Assembly: GCA_016219015.1 (NCBI GenBank)
Contig: JACRCL010000008.1
Coordinates: 1-53,438 of the forward strand
Reading direction: 5' to 3'
Length of the DNA stretch: 53,438 bases
From: Deltaproteobacteria bacterium
GTDB taxonomy: Bacteria; Desulfobacterota; GWC2-55-46
Shown: one piece after another, positions 1 to 7,776 of the stretch
Layout of the letters: each line of letters begins with the position of its first letter
Position numbering within the stretch: position 1 is the first letter of the stretch
Notes under the pieces: generated by a model
Seen by the model: only the letters and a program-made list of their open reading frames with translations
The model's database searches: none
What the model was told of the DNA's origin: nothing
Made by a program: the position numbers and the translations under genes

Positions 1-71
1 TCCTCGGCAAGCATGGTGGTTATCAAGTCTCTTTCAGACAAAGACAGGTGTACATATTCTCTTTTTGACAT
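1..71 (-). CDS. IS30-family transposase, N-terminal fragment
   Basis: An ATG at 71-69 opens a frame that runs off the left edge after 23 codons. The peptide begins MSKREYVHLSLSERDL, which matches the usual start of IS30 transposases (a short basic stretch, then HLSLxER before the first helix-turn-helix). The identical frame opens at 53366 on the plus strand. Only the start of the DNA-binding region is visible; the DDE catalytic domain lies outside. The family call rests on this short motif plus the terminal repeat. Confidence 0.65.
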   Translation of the reverse strand, partial: MSKREYVHLSLSERDLITTMLAE

Positions 72-137
72 AGCCACTTAGGATAGCATCTTCCTTCCTG
101 CTCTCCCAAGTGTTGCACTTCGCTATTGAACCGGCGA
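1..137 (-). mobile_element. Left end of an IS30-family insertion sequence (cut by window edge)
   Basis: This stretch is the exact reverse complement of 53300-53436 at the other end of the window. The inner edge has the layout of an IS30-family terminal repeat: TTCAAT about six bases in, then a GCAAC motif. The first codons of a transposase follow, reading out of the window. Identity between the two copies stops just past the inner edge, at 137/138, as expected at an IS end. The rest of the element is outside the window. Confidence 0.75.
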
Positions 138-814
138 AGTAAAGCAAATTGGTCTTTAACAAATTTAATAAATTTTTTACTATGAAGATATTGCTTGAGG
201 TTCTTTTTCTCAGGGGATTCTTCAATAAGTGCAGTCTGAGTGTAACCAATTATAGCGACCCTCGACAGTAGATTTTGTTCGACCCCAGCAAATTCGGAAA
301 GATACCATAGATACTTACGTGCTTCTTTAAAATGATCCTTGTCATGAACATTATTTTTAGGCACAATCACTACTCCAAAATCAGCTTTTTTGTGCTTTAT
401 AGCAGCAAAAATTTTCATAAAATCAAACCAGATAGTTTCCTGCTTTGTTTTTTCAATTTCGATAACAGCTACTAAATCGTTTCGTTTTAACAAGGCGTCA
501 GGATTTATCCCCCCTGTTTCTGGAATCCTAAAATCAGCTGGATTCAAATTTTCCCAACCAGCGTCTTTCATTTTTGTTTTCCATTCTTCATCAAAATCAG
601 ATCTTAAGTATGGCCTCTTTTCACTTCCGGGTTCTGGTCCATAATAACAACAAAAAACAAGCTCATTGATTGTAGTCTTAATATCGTCAATGCACTCAAG
701 CATCTCAGGAGAATGATTTGGTTCCTTCATATTCTTATGGCAACAGGAATGCTCAACGTCTATCGCTATGGAACAAAACACATATTGTTTTTTGAAATTG
801 CTATTCACAGGCAT
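23..814 (-). CDS. Restriction-endonuclease-like protein, 3' end replaced by IS30
   Basis: The start is taken at 814 because an AGGGG Shine-Dalgarno lies just upstream; another ATG at 829 is in frame. Residues 1 to about 225 are native. The last ~38 codons (137 down to the stop at 23) are translated from the IS30 end, so the natural C-terminus is lost. The middle contains GGINPDALL, then LVAVIEIEKTK, then a strand reading ADFGVVIVPK. This order (acidic residue, then E-x-E-K on a strand, then another strand) resembles the PD-(D/E)XK core of BglII-like restriction enzymes. The function is inferred from that pattern only. No methyltransferase partner is visible, though one could lie further left. 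The gene is AT-richer than the housekeeping genes from 3.8 kb on, which fits its place in an integrative element. Confidence 0.5.
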   Translation of the reverse strand: MPVNSNFKKQYVFCSIAIDVEHSCCHKNMKEPNHSPEMLECIDDIKTTINELVFCCYYGPEPGSEKRPYLRSDFDEEWKTKMKDAGWENLNPADFRIPETGGINPDALLKRNDLVAVIEIEKTKQETIWFDFMKIFAAIKHKKADFGVVIVPKNNVHDKDHFKEARKYLWYLSEFAGVEQNLLSRVAIIGYTQTALIEESPEKKNLKQYLHSKKFIKFVKDQFALLRRFNSEVQHLGEQEGRCYPKWLCQKENMYTCLCLKET

Positions 815-931
815 AATTTTACCCCTCATTTTTGGCAGTGGAATTTTGATAAAAAGCGAAGAGCATCTTAAGATGATAAAAACATCTAGGCTGACAGCCT
901 TATGTCATTTAGCGGAATTCAGACGTGGGGC

Positions 932-1939
932 TTAAAGCCCCTTCCCATAGACCTTTAGCGTCTCCCTCATCTCCCCAATCATCTCATCCCTCAATTCTGG
1001 AGGAGATAGAATCTTGCAATGCGGTATCCAGTGGTATAGCCACCACTTGAGCTCTCGTGTCCCCTCCACGGTCACCTTGAATATTATCGAGCCGTCAGGC
1101 CGCTCTTCAATCTTCTGAGTTGGATGCCATTTGCGCCGCGTTATCCAGCGCGCGTACTCTTTCGTGAACTCAAGTACAACCTTGACCGGCTCACCGTATC
1201 TCAGCATCTGCCAGCCGGGCTTGAAGTATTCATCGAGTCTAAAGTCAGCAGGGATGCTGTAGTGTCTATCGGTGAGACTGAAGTCCTTTATGCAGTCGAG
1301 GGCAAAGACACGGATATCTTTACGAAGGTTACAGTACCCTATCGCATACCAGAGTCCGTACTGGAAGACCAGGCCGTACGGCGCAACAGCCCTTTTGGTC
1401 TCCTTCTCGTCCTTCATCGCTTTATAAACAATCTCAAGCTCAACCTTTTTGTCCATCGCCTCGTTTACGGCATTATACTGCCTCTCTATCTGCTCAAAAC
1501 CTTCCGTGGGGTCTATATCAACCCAGAGCCACTGTTTTTCTTCGAGCCTTTTGGCCTTCTCGCGGGTCTTAAGGCCAGTATCCTTGCGCACTTTCATTAA
1601 GATGGACTTGAACGCATTTTCAAAAGGCTTACCGAGGCCCTGAGCCATCTGCCTTCCGACAAGAAGGGCCTTAAGCTCATTATCATTCAAATCGAAATCG
1701 CGGAGGGTAAAATCGGGGTCAGCGAACCTATAGGTGTTCGCTTCCTTATCGAAGGTTATCGAGAACCCGGCCGAGTTTAGGTCGTTTATGTCCCTGTAAA
1801 TGGTACGTTCGTCGATGTCGAACTTCCCGGCCAGGGCTTGAGGGGTCAGCCTTTCGCGGTTGTCGAGTTTGCGGAGTATCGAAAGGAGCCTATGAAGTTT
1901 TTTTGTCTTGTCCTGAAACCTTTTGGATTTTCCAGTCAT
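932..1939 (-). CDS. WYL-domain transcriptional regulator (HTH + WYL)
   Basis: A 335-residue protein. Residues 12-65 form a winged helix-turn-helix of the DeoR/HTH_11 type (LTPQALAGKFDIDERTIYRD). Residues about 150-240 are a WYL domain, with the signature stretch GLVFQYGLWYAIGYC. A C-terminal WCX-like extension follows. WYL proteins are ligand-responsive regulators, often of defence or DNA-damage genes; some bind nucleic-acid-derived ligands. The position between a nuclease-like gene and an integrase suggests it controls the integrative element or its defence cargo (inference). The stop lies in the palindrome GGGGCTTTAAGCCCC, which could act as a weak terminator. The gene diverges from the excisionase-like gene. 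Confidence 0.85.
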   Translation of the reverse strand: MTGKSKRFQDKTKKLHRLLSILRKLDNRERLTPQALAGKFDIDERTIYRDINDLNSAGFSITFDKEANTYRFADPDFTLRDFDLNDNELKALLVGRQMAQGLGKPFENAFKSILMKVRKDTGLKTREKAKRLEEKQWLWVDIDPTEGFEQIERQYNAVNEAMDKKVELEIVYKAMKDEKETKRAVAPYGLVFQYGLWYAIGYCNLRKDIRVFALDCIKDFSLTDRHYSIPADFRLDEYFKPGWQMLRYGEPVKVVLEFTKEYARWITRRKWHPTQKIEERPDGSIIFKVTVEGTRELKWWLYHWIPHCKILSPPELRDEMIGEMRETLKVYGKGL

Positions 1940-2115
1940 CGTGAACTCAATGTAAGTTTTAAAGATTGTAAACCATAACTTGTTATTTTAAAAGCCTTTT
2001 GTGAGTATTTTAAAAAACACCCATCACAGATACTTGGGAGTTTTTCAGGTCAAAAAGGTAATACACAGCTATGGAGCTAAAACGCTCTAAATTCAAAAGG
2101 AGCGGGTCGCAAGGA

Positions 2116-2325
2116 ATGAAACTACTTAGTATTAAAGAAATCTGCGCGCTCATTCAGGCAAAGCCCTCCACCATCTATCAGTGGGCGGAGCTCGGGCAGA
2201 TCCCGTGCTTCAAGATAAACAGTCTCCTGCGGTTCGAGGAAAGAGAGATCCTCGACTGGCTAAAGGACCAGAAAAGGGTGTATAATACCGGCCGTGCAGG
2301 TAGAGGGCCCGGAAAGGAGGTATAG
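2116..2325 (+). CDS. Excisionase-family helix-turn-helix protein
   Basis: A 69-residue protein from the ATG at 2116. An earlier in-frame ATG at 2071 would add 15 residues, but 2116 has AAGGA upstream and begins at the conserved MKLLSIKEI. The layout is typical of MerR/Xis-like excisionase DNA-binding domains: xLSIKEIxxLIxxKPSTIYQWxxxGxIP, then a wing ending in FEEREILDWL. It ends four bases before the integrase start, so the two are almost certainly co-transcribed. A recombination directionality factor beside an integrase is the standard arrangement in integrative elements. Confidence 0.8.
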   Translation: MKLLSIKEICALIQAKPSTIYQWAELGQIPCFKINSLLRFEEREILDWLKDQKRVYNTGRAGRGPGKEV

Positions 2326-2329
2326 GCAA

Positions 2330-3496
2330 ATGGGCCTCTACAAACGAAAGGACTCGCCGCACTGGTGGATGTCCTTCAGGGTCGAAGGCCGACGGATTTA
2401 TGAATCCACCGGCACGGAGAACAAAAAGCTCGCTCAGCGAAAGCACGCAAGCCGGTTAATCGAGCTGGAGGAAAGGCAACTCGGCTCACCAGCTAAGATC
2501 GATGGGAAGACGCCTTTTTGTGACCTCGCGAACCAGGTCCTAAAGTGGGCGGAATGGCAACGGGCCTACAAGGACAAGAAAACCCATGTCAAGTATCTCA
2601 TTGAGGCGTTCGGCAGGCTTGAGCTCAAGGATTTCACGACGCGAACGGTTGAGCTCTACTACCGCGGGTTTACCGATTCCGGCAGGACTGTCTCAACGGC
2701 AAACAGGTACCTTCAAACATTGAAGGCGATGTTCACCAAGGCCGTTGAATGGGAGCTGGTTGAAGAGGATGTCTTGAAGCGCGTGCGCCGGGTCAAGCTG
2801 TTGCCGGAGAACAACAGGCGCTTACGGTTCCTTTCAAGGGTGGAAGGGCAGGCACTTATAAACGCCTGCGAGCCGCACCTGAAGCCTATCGTGATAACCG
2901 CGCTCAACACCGGCATGCGTAGAGAGGAGATACTTTCCCTCGAATGGGGAAAGCATGTTGACCTGAAGCACGGGTTCATACTCCTCGACAGGACCAAGAA
3001 CGGCGAGCGACGCGAGGTTCCAATCAACCAGACCCTGAAAGGCGTGTTCCAGGGCCTTGTCCGGCACATCAACAGCCCCTATGTTTTCACGGACAAGGCT
3101 GGCAGGAGGTTCAGGGACCTGAAGCGGTCTTTTTCATCGGCTTGCAGGAAAGCGGAATGGGACAAATGTTCGGCCTGTAGCTTTGAGCGGCAAAAATCCG
3201 AGGGAGAGAACCCGGGCAATTGCCCTCAATGCGGCAAAGAGGTACTCCGGGTAGCCGGGCTCAACGACTTCCGCTTCCACGACTTAAGGCATACCTTCGC
3301 AAGCTGGCTTGTAATGGCAGGGGTAGACCTTACGACCGTGAGCAGGCTTCTTGGCCACAAGAGCCTGACGATGACGCTTCGGTACTCGCACCTTGCGCCG
3401 TCGCACATGGTAAAGGCGGTCGCTGTCCTTGAAAACGGTTACGATTTGGTTACGCTGGGTGAAAAAGAGGGTAGAGAACGACGCGCAACCCCATAA
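2330..3496 (+). CDS. Tyrosine site-specific integrase with internal zinc ribbon
   Basis: The start is the ATG at 2330, which has a near-perfect AAAGGAGGT site; this gives 388 residues. The N-terminus has a short beta-sheet arm (YKRKDSPHWWMSFRVEG), followed by a core-binding SAM-like domain. The catalytic domain shows the expected residues: Arg in NTGMRREEIL, then HDLRHTFASW (H-x-x-R), GHKSLTMTLRYSHL (His and the Tyr nucleophile). Between the first Arg and the HxxR box, at about residues 280-301, is an inserted CxxC...CxxC pair. The gene points at the 3' end of the initiator tRNA gene, a common attachment target. It probably catalyses integration and excision of the element extending leftward. 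Confidence 0.93.
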   Translation: MGLYKRKDSPHWWMSFRVEGRRIYESTGTENKKLAQRKHASRLIELEERQLGSPAKIDGKTPFCDLANQVLKWAEWQRAYKDKKTHVKYLIEAFGRLELKDFTTRTVELYYRGFTDSGRTVSTANRYLQTLKAMFTKAVEWELVEEDVLKRVRRVKLLPENNRRLRFLSRVEGQALINACEPHLKPIVITALNTGMRREEILSLEWGKHVDLKHGFILLDRTKNGERREVPINQTLKGVFQGLVRHINSPYVFTDKAGRRFRDLKRSFSSACRKAEWDKCSACSFERQKSEGENPGNCPQCGKEVLRVAGLNDFRFHDLRHTFASWLVMAGVDLTTVSRLLGHKSLTMTLRYSHLAPSHMVKAVAVLENGYDLVTLGEKEGRERRATP

Positions 3497-3502
3497 GCAG
3501 AA

Positions 3503-3545
3503 AGGCCGTAACCCCTTTATTTTCAAAGGAATTACGGCCTCAGGA
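3503..3545. terminator. Hairpin between integrase and tRNA
   Basis: Inverted repeat AGGCCGTAA (3503-3511) and TTACGGCCT (3532-3540), with an inner CCTTT/AAAGG pairing. It lies 7 bases after the integrase stop and just beyond the tRNA 3' end, so it can end transcription from both sides. There is no long U tract, so efficiency is uncertain. Confidence 0.55.
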
Positions 3546-3548
3546 ATT

Positions 3549-3629
<81 letters not shown>

Positions 3630-3707
3630 TTTATCCACCCACTATAACAGATAGTCAAAAGCCTTGTCAACCTGTTAAAAATATTTTCGGAAAAAATCAT
3701 CTAAGTA

Positions 3708-3834
3708 AGCTCTGATTGATTATGTTTCCTTGTCATTCTGAGGGAGCTATAGCGACCGAAGAATCTTGTTTTTATATGCGAGATTCTTCCCCTTTCGCTT
3801 CGCTCAGGACTTCGGCTCACAAGCTCAGAATGAC
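3708..3834. repeat. Family B palindromic repeat, copy 1
   Basis: A dispersed MITE-like element. It opens with AGCTCTGATTGATTATG, then TGTCATTCTGAG..., and ends ...CTCAGAATGAC. The inner arms carry GAAGAATCT and AGATTCTTC around a short AT-rich spacer. Further copies lie near 11.34, 23.45, 25.43, 32.87 and 37.26 kb, with a fragment near 39.93 kb. The right outer arm is missing here. The stretch 3626-3869 has no gene besides this repeat. Confidence 0.8.
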
Positions 3835-3869
3835 GTCAACTAAACAGGTGGTTTTTTTTCAGCAGTCTG

Positions 3870-5534
3870 CTACATCTTGACCGGCGCGGATACACCAAGG
3901 AGGCTCAGGCCGTTCGCCGCCACGGTCGCCACCGCCCCGCATAGGAGGAGCCTCGCGTCCGTCAGCTCCCTGTCTTCCGTCACGACCCTGTTCTTGTTGT
4001 AATACGGGTGGAAGAGGCCCGCCAGCTCCATCAGATAAAAAGTAATCCTGTGCGGCTCCATGGCCTCCGCGCCCCTCTCCACGACCTCCTCGAACGAGCC
4101 GAGGTGCTTTATTATGTCGGTCTCTTCCTTCAGGTCGAGCCTTTCCAGCAGCTTTAGATCGAACCTTGCGGGCGGCTCCATCCCCTTCTCTTTGGCGAAA
4201 CCTATTATGCTATGTATCCGCGCGTGGCAGTACTGGACGTAATAGACAGGGTTCTCGGGGGCCTGGCTCTTGGCCAATTCGAGATCGAAGTCCAGGTGCG
4301 CGTCAGACCTCCTCATCAGGAAGAAGAACCTGCACGCGTCCGTGCCCACCTCTTCCATCACCTGCCGTAATGTGACGAACTCCCCTTCCCTCTTGCCCAT
4401 GGGCACGGGCACGCCCTTACGGAGGAGCGCCACGAGCTGTATGAATATGACCTTCAGTACCGAATCGTCGTACCCGAGCGCCTTTATAAGCGCCCTCACC
4501 CGCGCCTCGTACCCGTGGTGGTCGGCTCCCCACACATCGACAAGGGTTGAAAAGCCCCTCTCGACCTTGTCCCTGTGGTAGGCGATGTCCGAGGAGAAGT
4601 ACGTCATCGAGCCGTCGGCCTTTATAAGGACCCTGTCCTTGTCGTCGCCGAACTCCGTTGTCCGGAACCATAGCGCGCCCTCGGCCTCGTAAATGTGTCC
4701 GCGCTTCTTCAATTCCTCTATCGTCGCCGTTACGAGCCCTTTCTCATGGAGGGACTTTTCGCTGTACCACGCGTCGAACTCGATTCCAAAGTCCTTCAAG
4801 TCCTTCCTGATCCGATCGAGCATGGCGGCCCCGGAAAATGCCGAGAAGGCCGGTATAGCCTCCGCCTCGGACGAGACTTTGTACTTGTCGCCGAACTTGA
4901 GGATGAAGTCCCGGGCAATGTCCTTTATGTATTCGCCCTTGTACGCCTCCTCCGGCATCTCTATCTTCTCGCCGAGGAGTTCTTTGTACCTTAAGAAGAC
5001 CGACCTCCCCAAAACCTCCATCTGGCGGCCTACGTCGTTTATGTAGTATTCCTTCGTCACCTCGAAGCCAGCGGCCTTGAGGATATTGGCGAGCGAGTCC
5101 CCCACCGCCGCGCCCCTGCCGTGGCCTATGTGGAGCGGGCCCGTGGGGTTGGCGCTGACGAACTCGACCTGCACCCTTTTGCCCTGCCCGAGGGTGCTTT
5201 TGCCGAAGTCCCCGCCCTTCGAGATTATCCTTTCAAGTATCGAGAGCCAGTAGGACTTCTTGAGGAATATGTTTATGAAGCCCGGCCCCGCCACCTCGCA
5301 CTTTTCCACAAGAGGGTCTGAGGCTATCCTGCCCACGAGGGCTGAGGCTACCTCGCGCGGGGCCTTCTTCTCCAGAGGGGCAAGCAGCATCGCGATATTC
5401 GTCGAGAAGTCCCCGAACTCGTCTTTCTTCGGCCTCTCGATTATTATCTCAGGCAGCCTTTCGCCCTTTATGACGCCTTCCTTTATGGCGGATCCAAGGG
5501 CGGCCCTGATTATCTCGACGGCGCCGCTTCTCAT
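3870..5534 (-). CDS. argS: Arginine-tRNA ligase
   Basis: A 554-residue class I aminoacyl-tRNA synthetase that charges tRNA-Arg with arginine in the cytoplasm. The N-terminal Add1 domain (first ~100 residues, DEFGDFSTNIAM) recognises the tRNA elbow. The HIGH signature is present as ANPTGPLHIGHGRGAAVGDS near residue 135. The C-terminus is the anticodon-binding DALR domain, ending LSLLGVSAPVKM. As in many ArgS enzymes the second signature is degenerate (PMGKREGEF). The length is normal. The upstream nitrilase-like gene overlaps its start by four bases (ATGA), so translation is probably coupled. Confidence 0.97.
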   Translation of the reverse strand: MRSGAVEIIRAALGSAIKEGVIKGERLPEIIIERPKKDEFGDFSTNIAMLLAPLEKKAPREVASALVGRIASDPLVEKCEVAGPGFINIFLKKSYWLSILERIISKGGDFGKSTLGQGKRVQVEFVSANPTGPLHIGHGRGAAVGDSLANILKAAGFEVTKEYYINDVGRQMEVLGRSVFLRYKELLGEKIEMPEEAYKGEYIKDIARDFILKFGDKYKVSSEAEAIPAFSAFSGAAMLDRIRKDLKDFGIEFDAWYSEKSLHEKGLVTATIEELKKRGHIYEAEGALWFRTTEFGDDKDRVLIKADGSMTYFSSDIAYHRDKVERGFSTLVDVWGADHHGYEARVRALIKALGYDDSVLKVIFIQLVALLRKGVPVPMGKREGEFVTLRQVMEEVGTDACRFFFLMRRSDAHLDFDLELAKSQAPENPVYYVQYCHARIHSIIGFAKEKGMEPPARFDLKLLERLDLKEETDIIKHLGSFEEVVERGAEAMEPHRITFYLMELAGLFHPYYNKNRVVTEDRELTDARLLLCGAVATVAANGLSLLGVSAPVKM

Positions 5535-6364
5535 GCCTTATCCTCCGATATCCCCTTATATTCGCCGGGCCGCCTGTCCTTCAGAAAGACCCATTCGTTC
5601 CTCACGGTTGCCACGTCGCCCAGGTCTATGTCGGCGAGGACCACCCCTGTTGACGACCCGCTCGGCTTGTGGACGAACTCCCCGTCGGGGCGCGCGCAGA
5701 AGCTCCTGCCGTAGAACTCCTGCTTGTCTTCCCTGCCTACCCTGTTTACCCTCATTATATAAAGGCCGTTGGCGTGCGCCGAGGCGCAGACGGCCCGCTC
5801 CCATTTCTTGTGCGAATGCTCGAAGGCCGAGGCCGTGGGCGCGACCACAAGCTCCGCCCCCTTGAGGGCAAGCATCCTCATCCCCTCGGGGAAAAATACG
5901 TCCCAGCATATCTGGACGCCGAGCTTCCCGAAGGGCGTGTCGAATACCGGAAAGCCCAGGTCGCCGGGCCTGAAGTACGCCCTCTCTTCCCAGAGCGGTA
6001 TCATGGGGACGTGCACCTTCCGGTACTTGCCTATTATAGCCCCGTCAACGTTTATCACAAAGGCGGTATTATAGAAGCTGCCGTTGTCTTCTTCGAAGAT
6101 GGCGGCCACTATGACCGCCTTATGTCTGGCCGCGGCCTCCCGCATGGCGGAGATGGCCGGGCCGTCAGCCTTTTCAGCGAGCGAGAAGTTCTTCTCGTCT
6201 ATCTTATGGGCGAACCAGCGCGTATTGAAGAGCTGCGGCAGGGCGATTATCCTGGCGCCCTCGCCGGCGGCAAGCCCCACGAGCTCCCCTGCCTTCGACA
6301 GGTTCTTCTCCCCGTCAGCCGAGGGGGCGAGCTGGAGGCCGGCTATTTTGACTGTTCTATCCAT
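5531..6364 (-). CDS. Nitrilase-superfamily (carbon-nitrogen hydrolase) protein lacking the catalytic Glu
   Basis: A 277-residue protein from the ATG at 6364. An upstream in-frame ATG at 6424 only adds residues translated from a family C repeat. The fold markers match N-carbamoylputrescine amidase-like enzymes: KIAGLQLAPS at the start, KYRKVHVP with the catalytic Lys (K116), and GVQICWDVFFPE with the nucleophile Cys (C153). The first triad residue is changed: the usual LPELF reads LPQLF, with a CAG codon giving Q44. Without this Glu, classical amidase chemistry should be impaired, so the protein may have changed or lost hydrolase activity. It overlaps argS by four bases. Just upstream are a solo family A end and a family C repeat, so no ordinary Shine-Dalgarno is seen. 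Confidence 0.8.
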   Translation of the reverse strand: MDRTVKIAGLQLAPSADGEKNLSKAGELVGLAAGEGARIIALPQLFNTRWFAHKIDEKNFSLAEKADGPAISAMREAAARHKAVIVAAIFEEDNGSFYNTAFVINVDGAIIGKYRKVHVPMIPLWEERAYFRPGDLGFPVFDTPFGKLGVQICWDVFFPEGMRMLALKGAELVVAPTASAFEHSHKKWERAVCASAHANGLYIMRVNRVGREDKQEFYGRSFCARPDGEFVHKPSGSSTGVVLADIDLGDVATVRNEWVFLKDRRPGEYKGISEDKA

Positions 6365-6381
6365 AATTTTTAGAGATAGCC
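6365..6381. repeat. Solo family A end next to the nitrilase-like start codon
   Basis: AATTTTTAGAGATAGCC matches the terminal 17 bases of family A elements with one or two changes. It directly abuts the start codon of the minus-strand nitrilase-like gene. No other part of the element is present, so this is a decayed remnant. Confidence 0.5.
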
Positions 6382-6387
6382 TTATCA

Positions 6388-6496
6388 GGCTGCTGAAAAA
6401 GTCCATCTGCTTCGTTGGCATCAAAGCTCGTCACTGCGCTGAGTAGCAGCATTTCTAAGCTTCTCGATGCCTCGATCCGGAGCTTTTTGAGCAGCC
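6388..6496. repeat. Family C palindromic repeat, copy 1
   Basis: The ends are complementary: GGCTGCTGAAAAAGTCC at the left and GGAGCTTTTTGAGCAGCC at the right. The interior reads ATCTGCTTCGTTGGCATCAAAGCTCGTCACTGCG in two parts seen again near 11.25, 29.33, 46.62 and 51.18 kb. It is MITE-like. Translating it gives the spurious N-terminus MPTKQMDFF on neighbouring frames. Confidence 0.75.
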
Positions 6497-6599
6497 CTCT
6501 TTAAACTTTGAGGTTTCCAGCACCATGCTAAAAAATCCAGCGCGGATTCTAAAAGTGCGATATATTGTCACGGAAAGCTTTCCGGAACTCTGGCGGGCT

Positions 6600-6908
6600 T
6601 TAAGGCTTAACGGGGTCTTCCAGCTTGTAGACCGCTTCGTTTCTGCCGATCATGTTGAGCTCTTTACGGGCTATGTACCCGATGTAGCGCTTGTCTGTTT
6701 TGAGGAGCTCGATCTGTTCTTCAAGGTCTTTGTTCTCATCCTCAAGCGACCTGTTGTAGCTCAATATGCTGTCGCGTTCCTTGCCGAGCCTGTAAACATC
6801 GACCAGGCCTTTGTCACCGAAGAACGCGAAGGCGGCCACCAGCAGGATACCCGCTACCCCGGCCAGGACAATATGTTTTTTGTGGTTCCCGGTAAGTTTA
6901 CCTCTCAC
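6600..6908 (-). CDS. FtsB/DivIC-like septum formation initiator
   Basis: A 102-residue protein, start GTG at 6908. A short basic cytoplasmic tail is followed by one transmembrane helix (about residues 12-30, IVLAGVAGILLVAAFAFF). Then comes a leucine-zipper-like coiled coil (LGKERDSILSYNRSLEDENKDLEEQIELLKTD split over 36-68) and a short C-terminal domain. This is the standard layout of FtsB/DivIC, which bridges FtsL and FtsQ in the division complex. No other division gene is adjacent. The family has low sequence identity, so the call rests on architecture. Confidence 0.75.
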   Translation of the reverse strand: MRGKLTGNHKKHIVLAGVAGILLVAAFAFFGDKGLVDVYRLGKERDSILSYNRSLEDENKDLEEQIELLKTDKRYIGYIARKELNMIGRNEAVYKLEDPVKP

Positions 6909-7043
6909 GATTGTTTAGGATTATCAGAGTAACCGCGAAAAGTCAAGGATTCGATAGGTTTTCGGGGTTATAGGGGCAAAAAACCGGCTGCGTTTTGAAT
7001 AGATTAAATATAAGCTTAAAAAAAAGGGCCTGCTTGAAATTTA

Positions 7044-7076
7044 TTGACAATAATTCCGTTATTGTTATTATATAAA
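7044..7076 (+). promoter_or_regulatory. Candidate promoter for the PilZ gene
   Basis: TTGACA at 7044-7049 and an AT-rich TATATAAA stretch at 7069-7076 (spacer 19-21) lie 40 bases upstream of the PilZ start. The -35 is perfect but the spacing is long, so confidence is moderate. Confidence 0.45.
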
Positions 7077-7115
7077 GGCCCAAACCGTCAAAAATATAAC
7101 CTGAGAGGGGTGGAG

Positions 7116-7475
7116 ATGAACAAGCTCAATTGCCCGAGGTGTGACAATGCGTTCTACACGGCTGCGAGAGAGTCTCAGCTCCCCTGCCCGCATTGCGGCT
7201 TTGAGATGAAGCCGAGCGATCCGGACAGGCGCATACAGACAAGGACCACTTCACAGAAGGTCTGCGACATACTCAAGGGGGAGGTAAGGGTCCCCGCGAG
7301 GACGGTCGATATCTCCGATACTGGGATGGGCATCAAGATGATGGGCTACCTGCCTTTTGACCAGGACGAGACCGTCGATATCTTAGTGAAGGAACTCGAG
7401 ATCGAGAAAAAGGCGAAGGTAGTCTGGACAAAGAAGTTCTACGGCATCTCAAGGGCCGGGCTGATCTTCTGCTGA
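7116..7475 (+). CDS. Zinc-ribbon plus PilZ-domain protein
   Basis: A 119-residue protein. The start ATG at 7116 has GAGGGGTGGAG upstream. Residues 4-25 form a zinc ribbon (CPRC...CPHC). The rest is a PilZ-like c-di-GMP domain with RIQTR (RxxxR) and DISDTG (DxSxxG), the two ligand-binding motifs. It probably senses cyclic di-GMP. The output partner is unknown; the same zinc-ribbon plus PilZ combination recurs at 23986-24612. A strong terminator follows. Confidence 0.8.
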   Translation: MNKLNCPRCDNAFYTAARESQLPCPHCGFEMKPSDPDRRIQTRTTSQKVCDILKGEVRVPARTVDISDTGMGIKMMGYLPFDQDETVDILVKELEIEKKAKVVWTKKFYGISRAGLIFC

Positions 7476-7506
7476 GACTTGAGAAAAACCGAATGACGTT
7501 AACAGG

Positions 7507-7536
7507 AGCCCGGCGCTTCACGGCCGGGCTTTTTTC
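7507..7536 (+). terminator. Rho-independent terminator after PilZ gene
   Basis: Stem AGCCCGG (7507-7513) with CCGGGCT (7524-7530), followed by a run of six T. It ends the 7116-7475 transcript. Confidence 0.85.
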
Positions 7537-7613
7537 TGTCCCGCGCCCAAAAGTTCTTTTCAATAGGGCCGTTTTTATGTATCATATCGTCTGCGTTCTA
7601 TCGGATAAATCTC

Positions 7614-7755
7614 GGCTGTCTCTAAAAATTAGGAATTTTTTCTGAGGTCAAGGAAGGGCGGAAATAAAAAGCGGAGCATATATGATAATATGTGAGCATT
7701 TTTATTTTCGCCCTGACACAGAGATCAGGAAAAAGAACAATTTTTAGAGGCAGCC
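7614..7755. repeat. Family A palindromic MITE, copy 1
   Basis: About 142 bp with imperfect 30-bp terminal inverted repeats (GGCTGYCTCTAAAAATT at the left, AATTTTTAGAGGCAGCC at the right). A second inner inverted pair is GGGCGGAAATAAAAA and TTTTTATTTTCGCCC. It fills the gap before the Dcd gene; nothing else is seen between 7537 and 7776. It has no coding capacity. Confidence 0.85.
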
Positions 7756-7776
7756 TTCCTTCAAAGGGCGTTAAGG

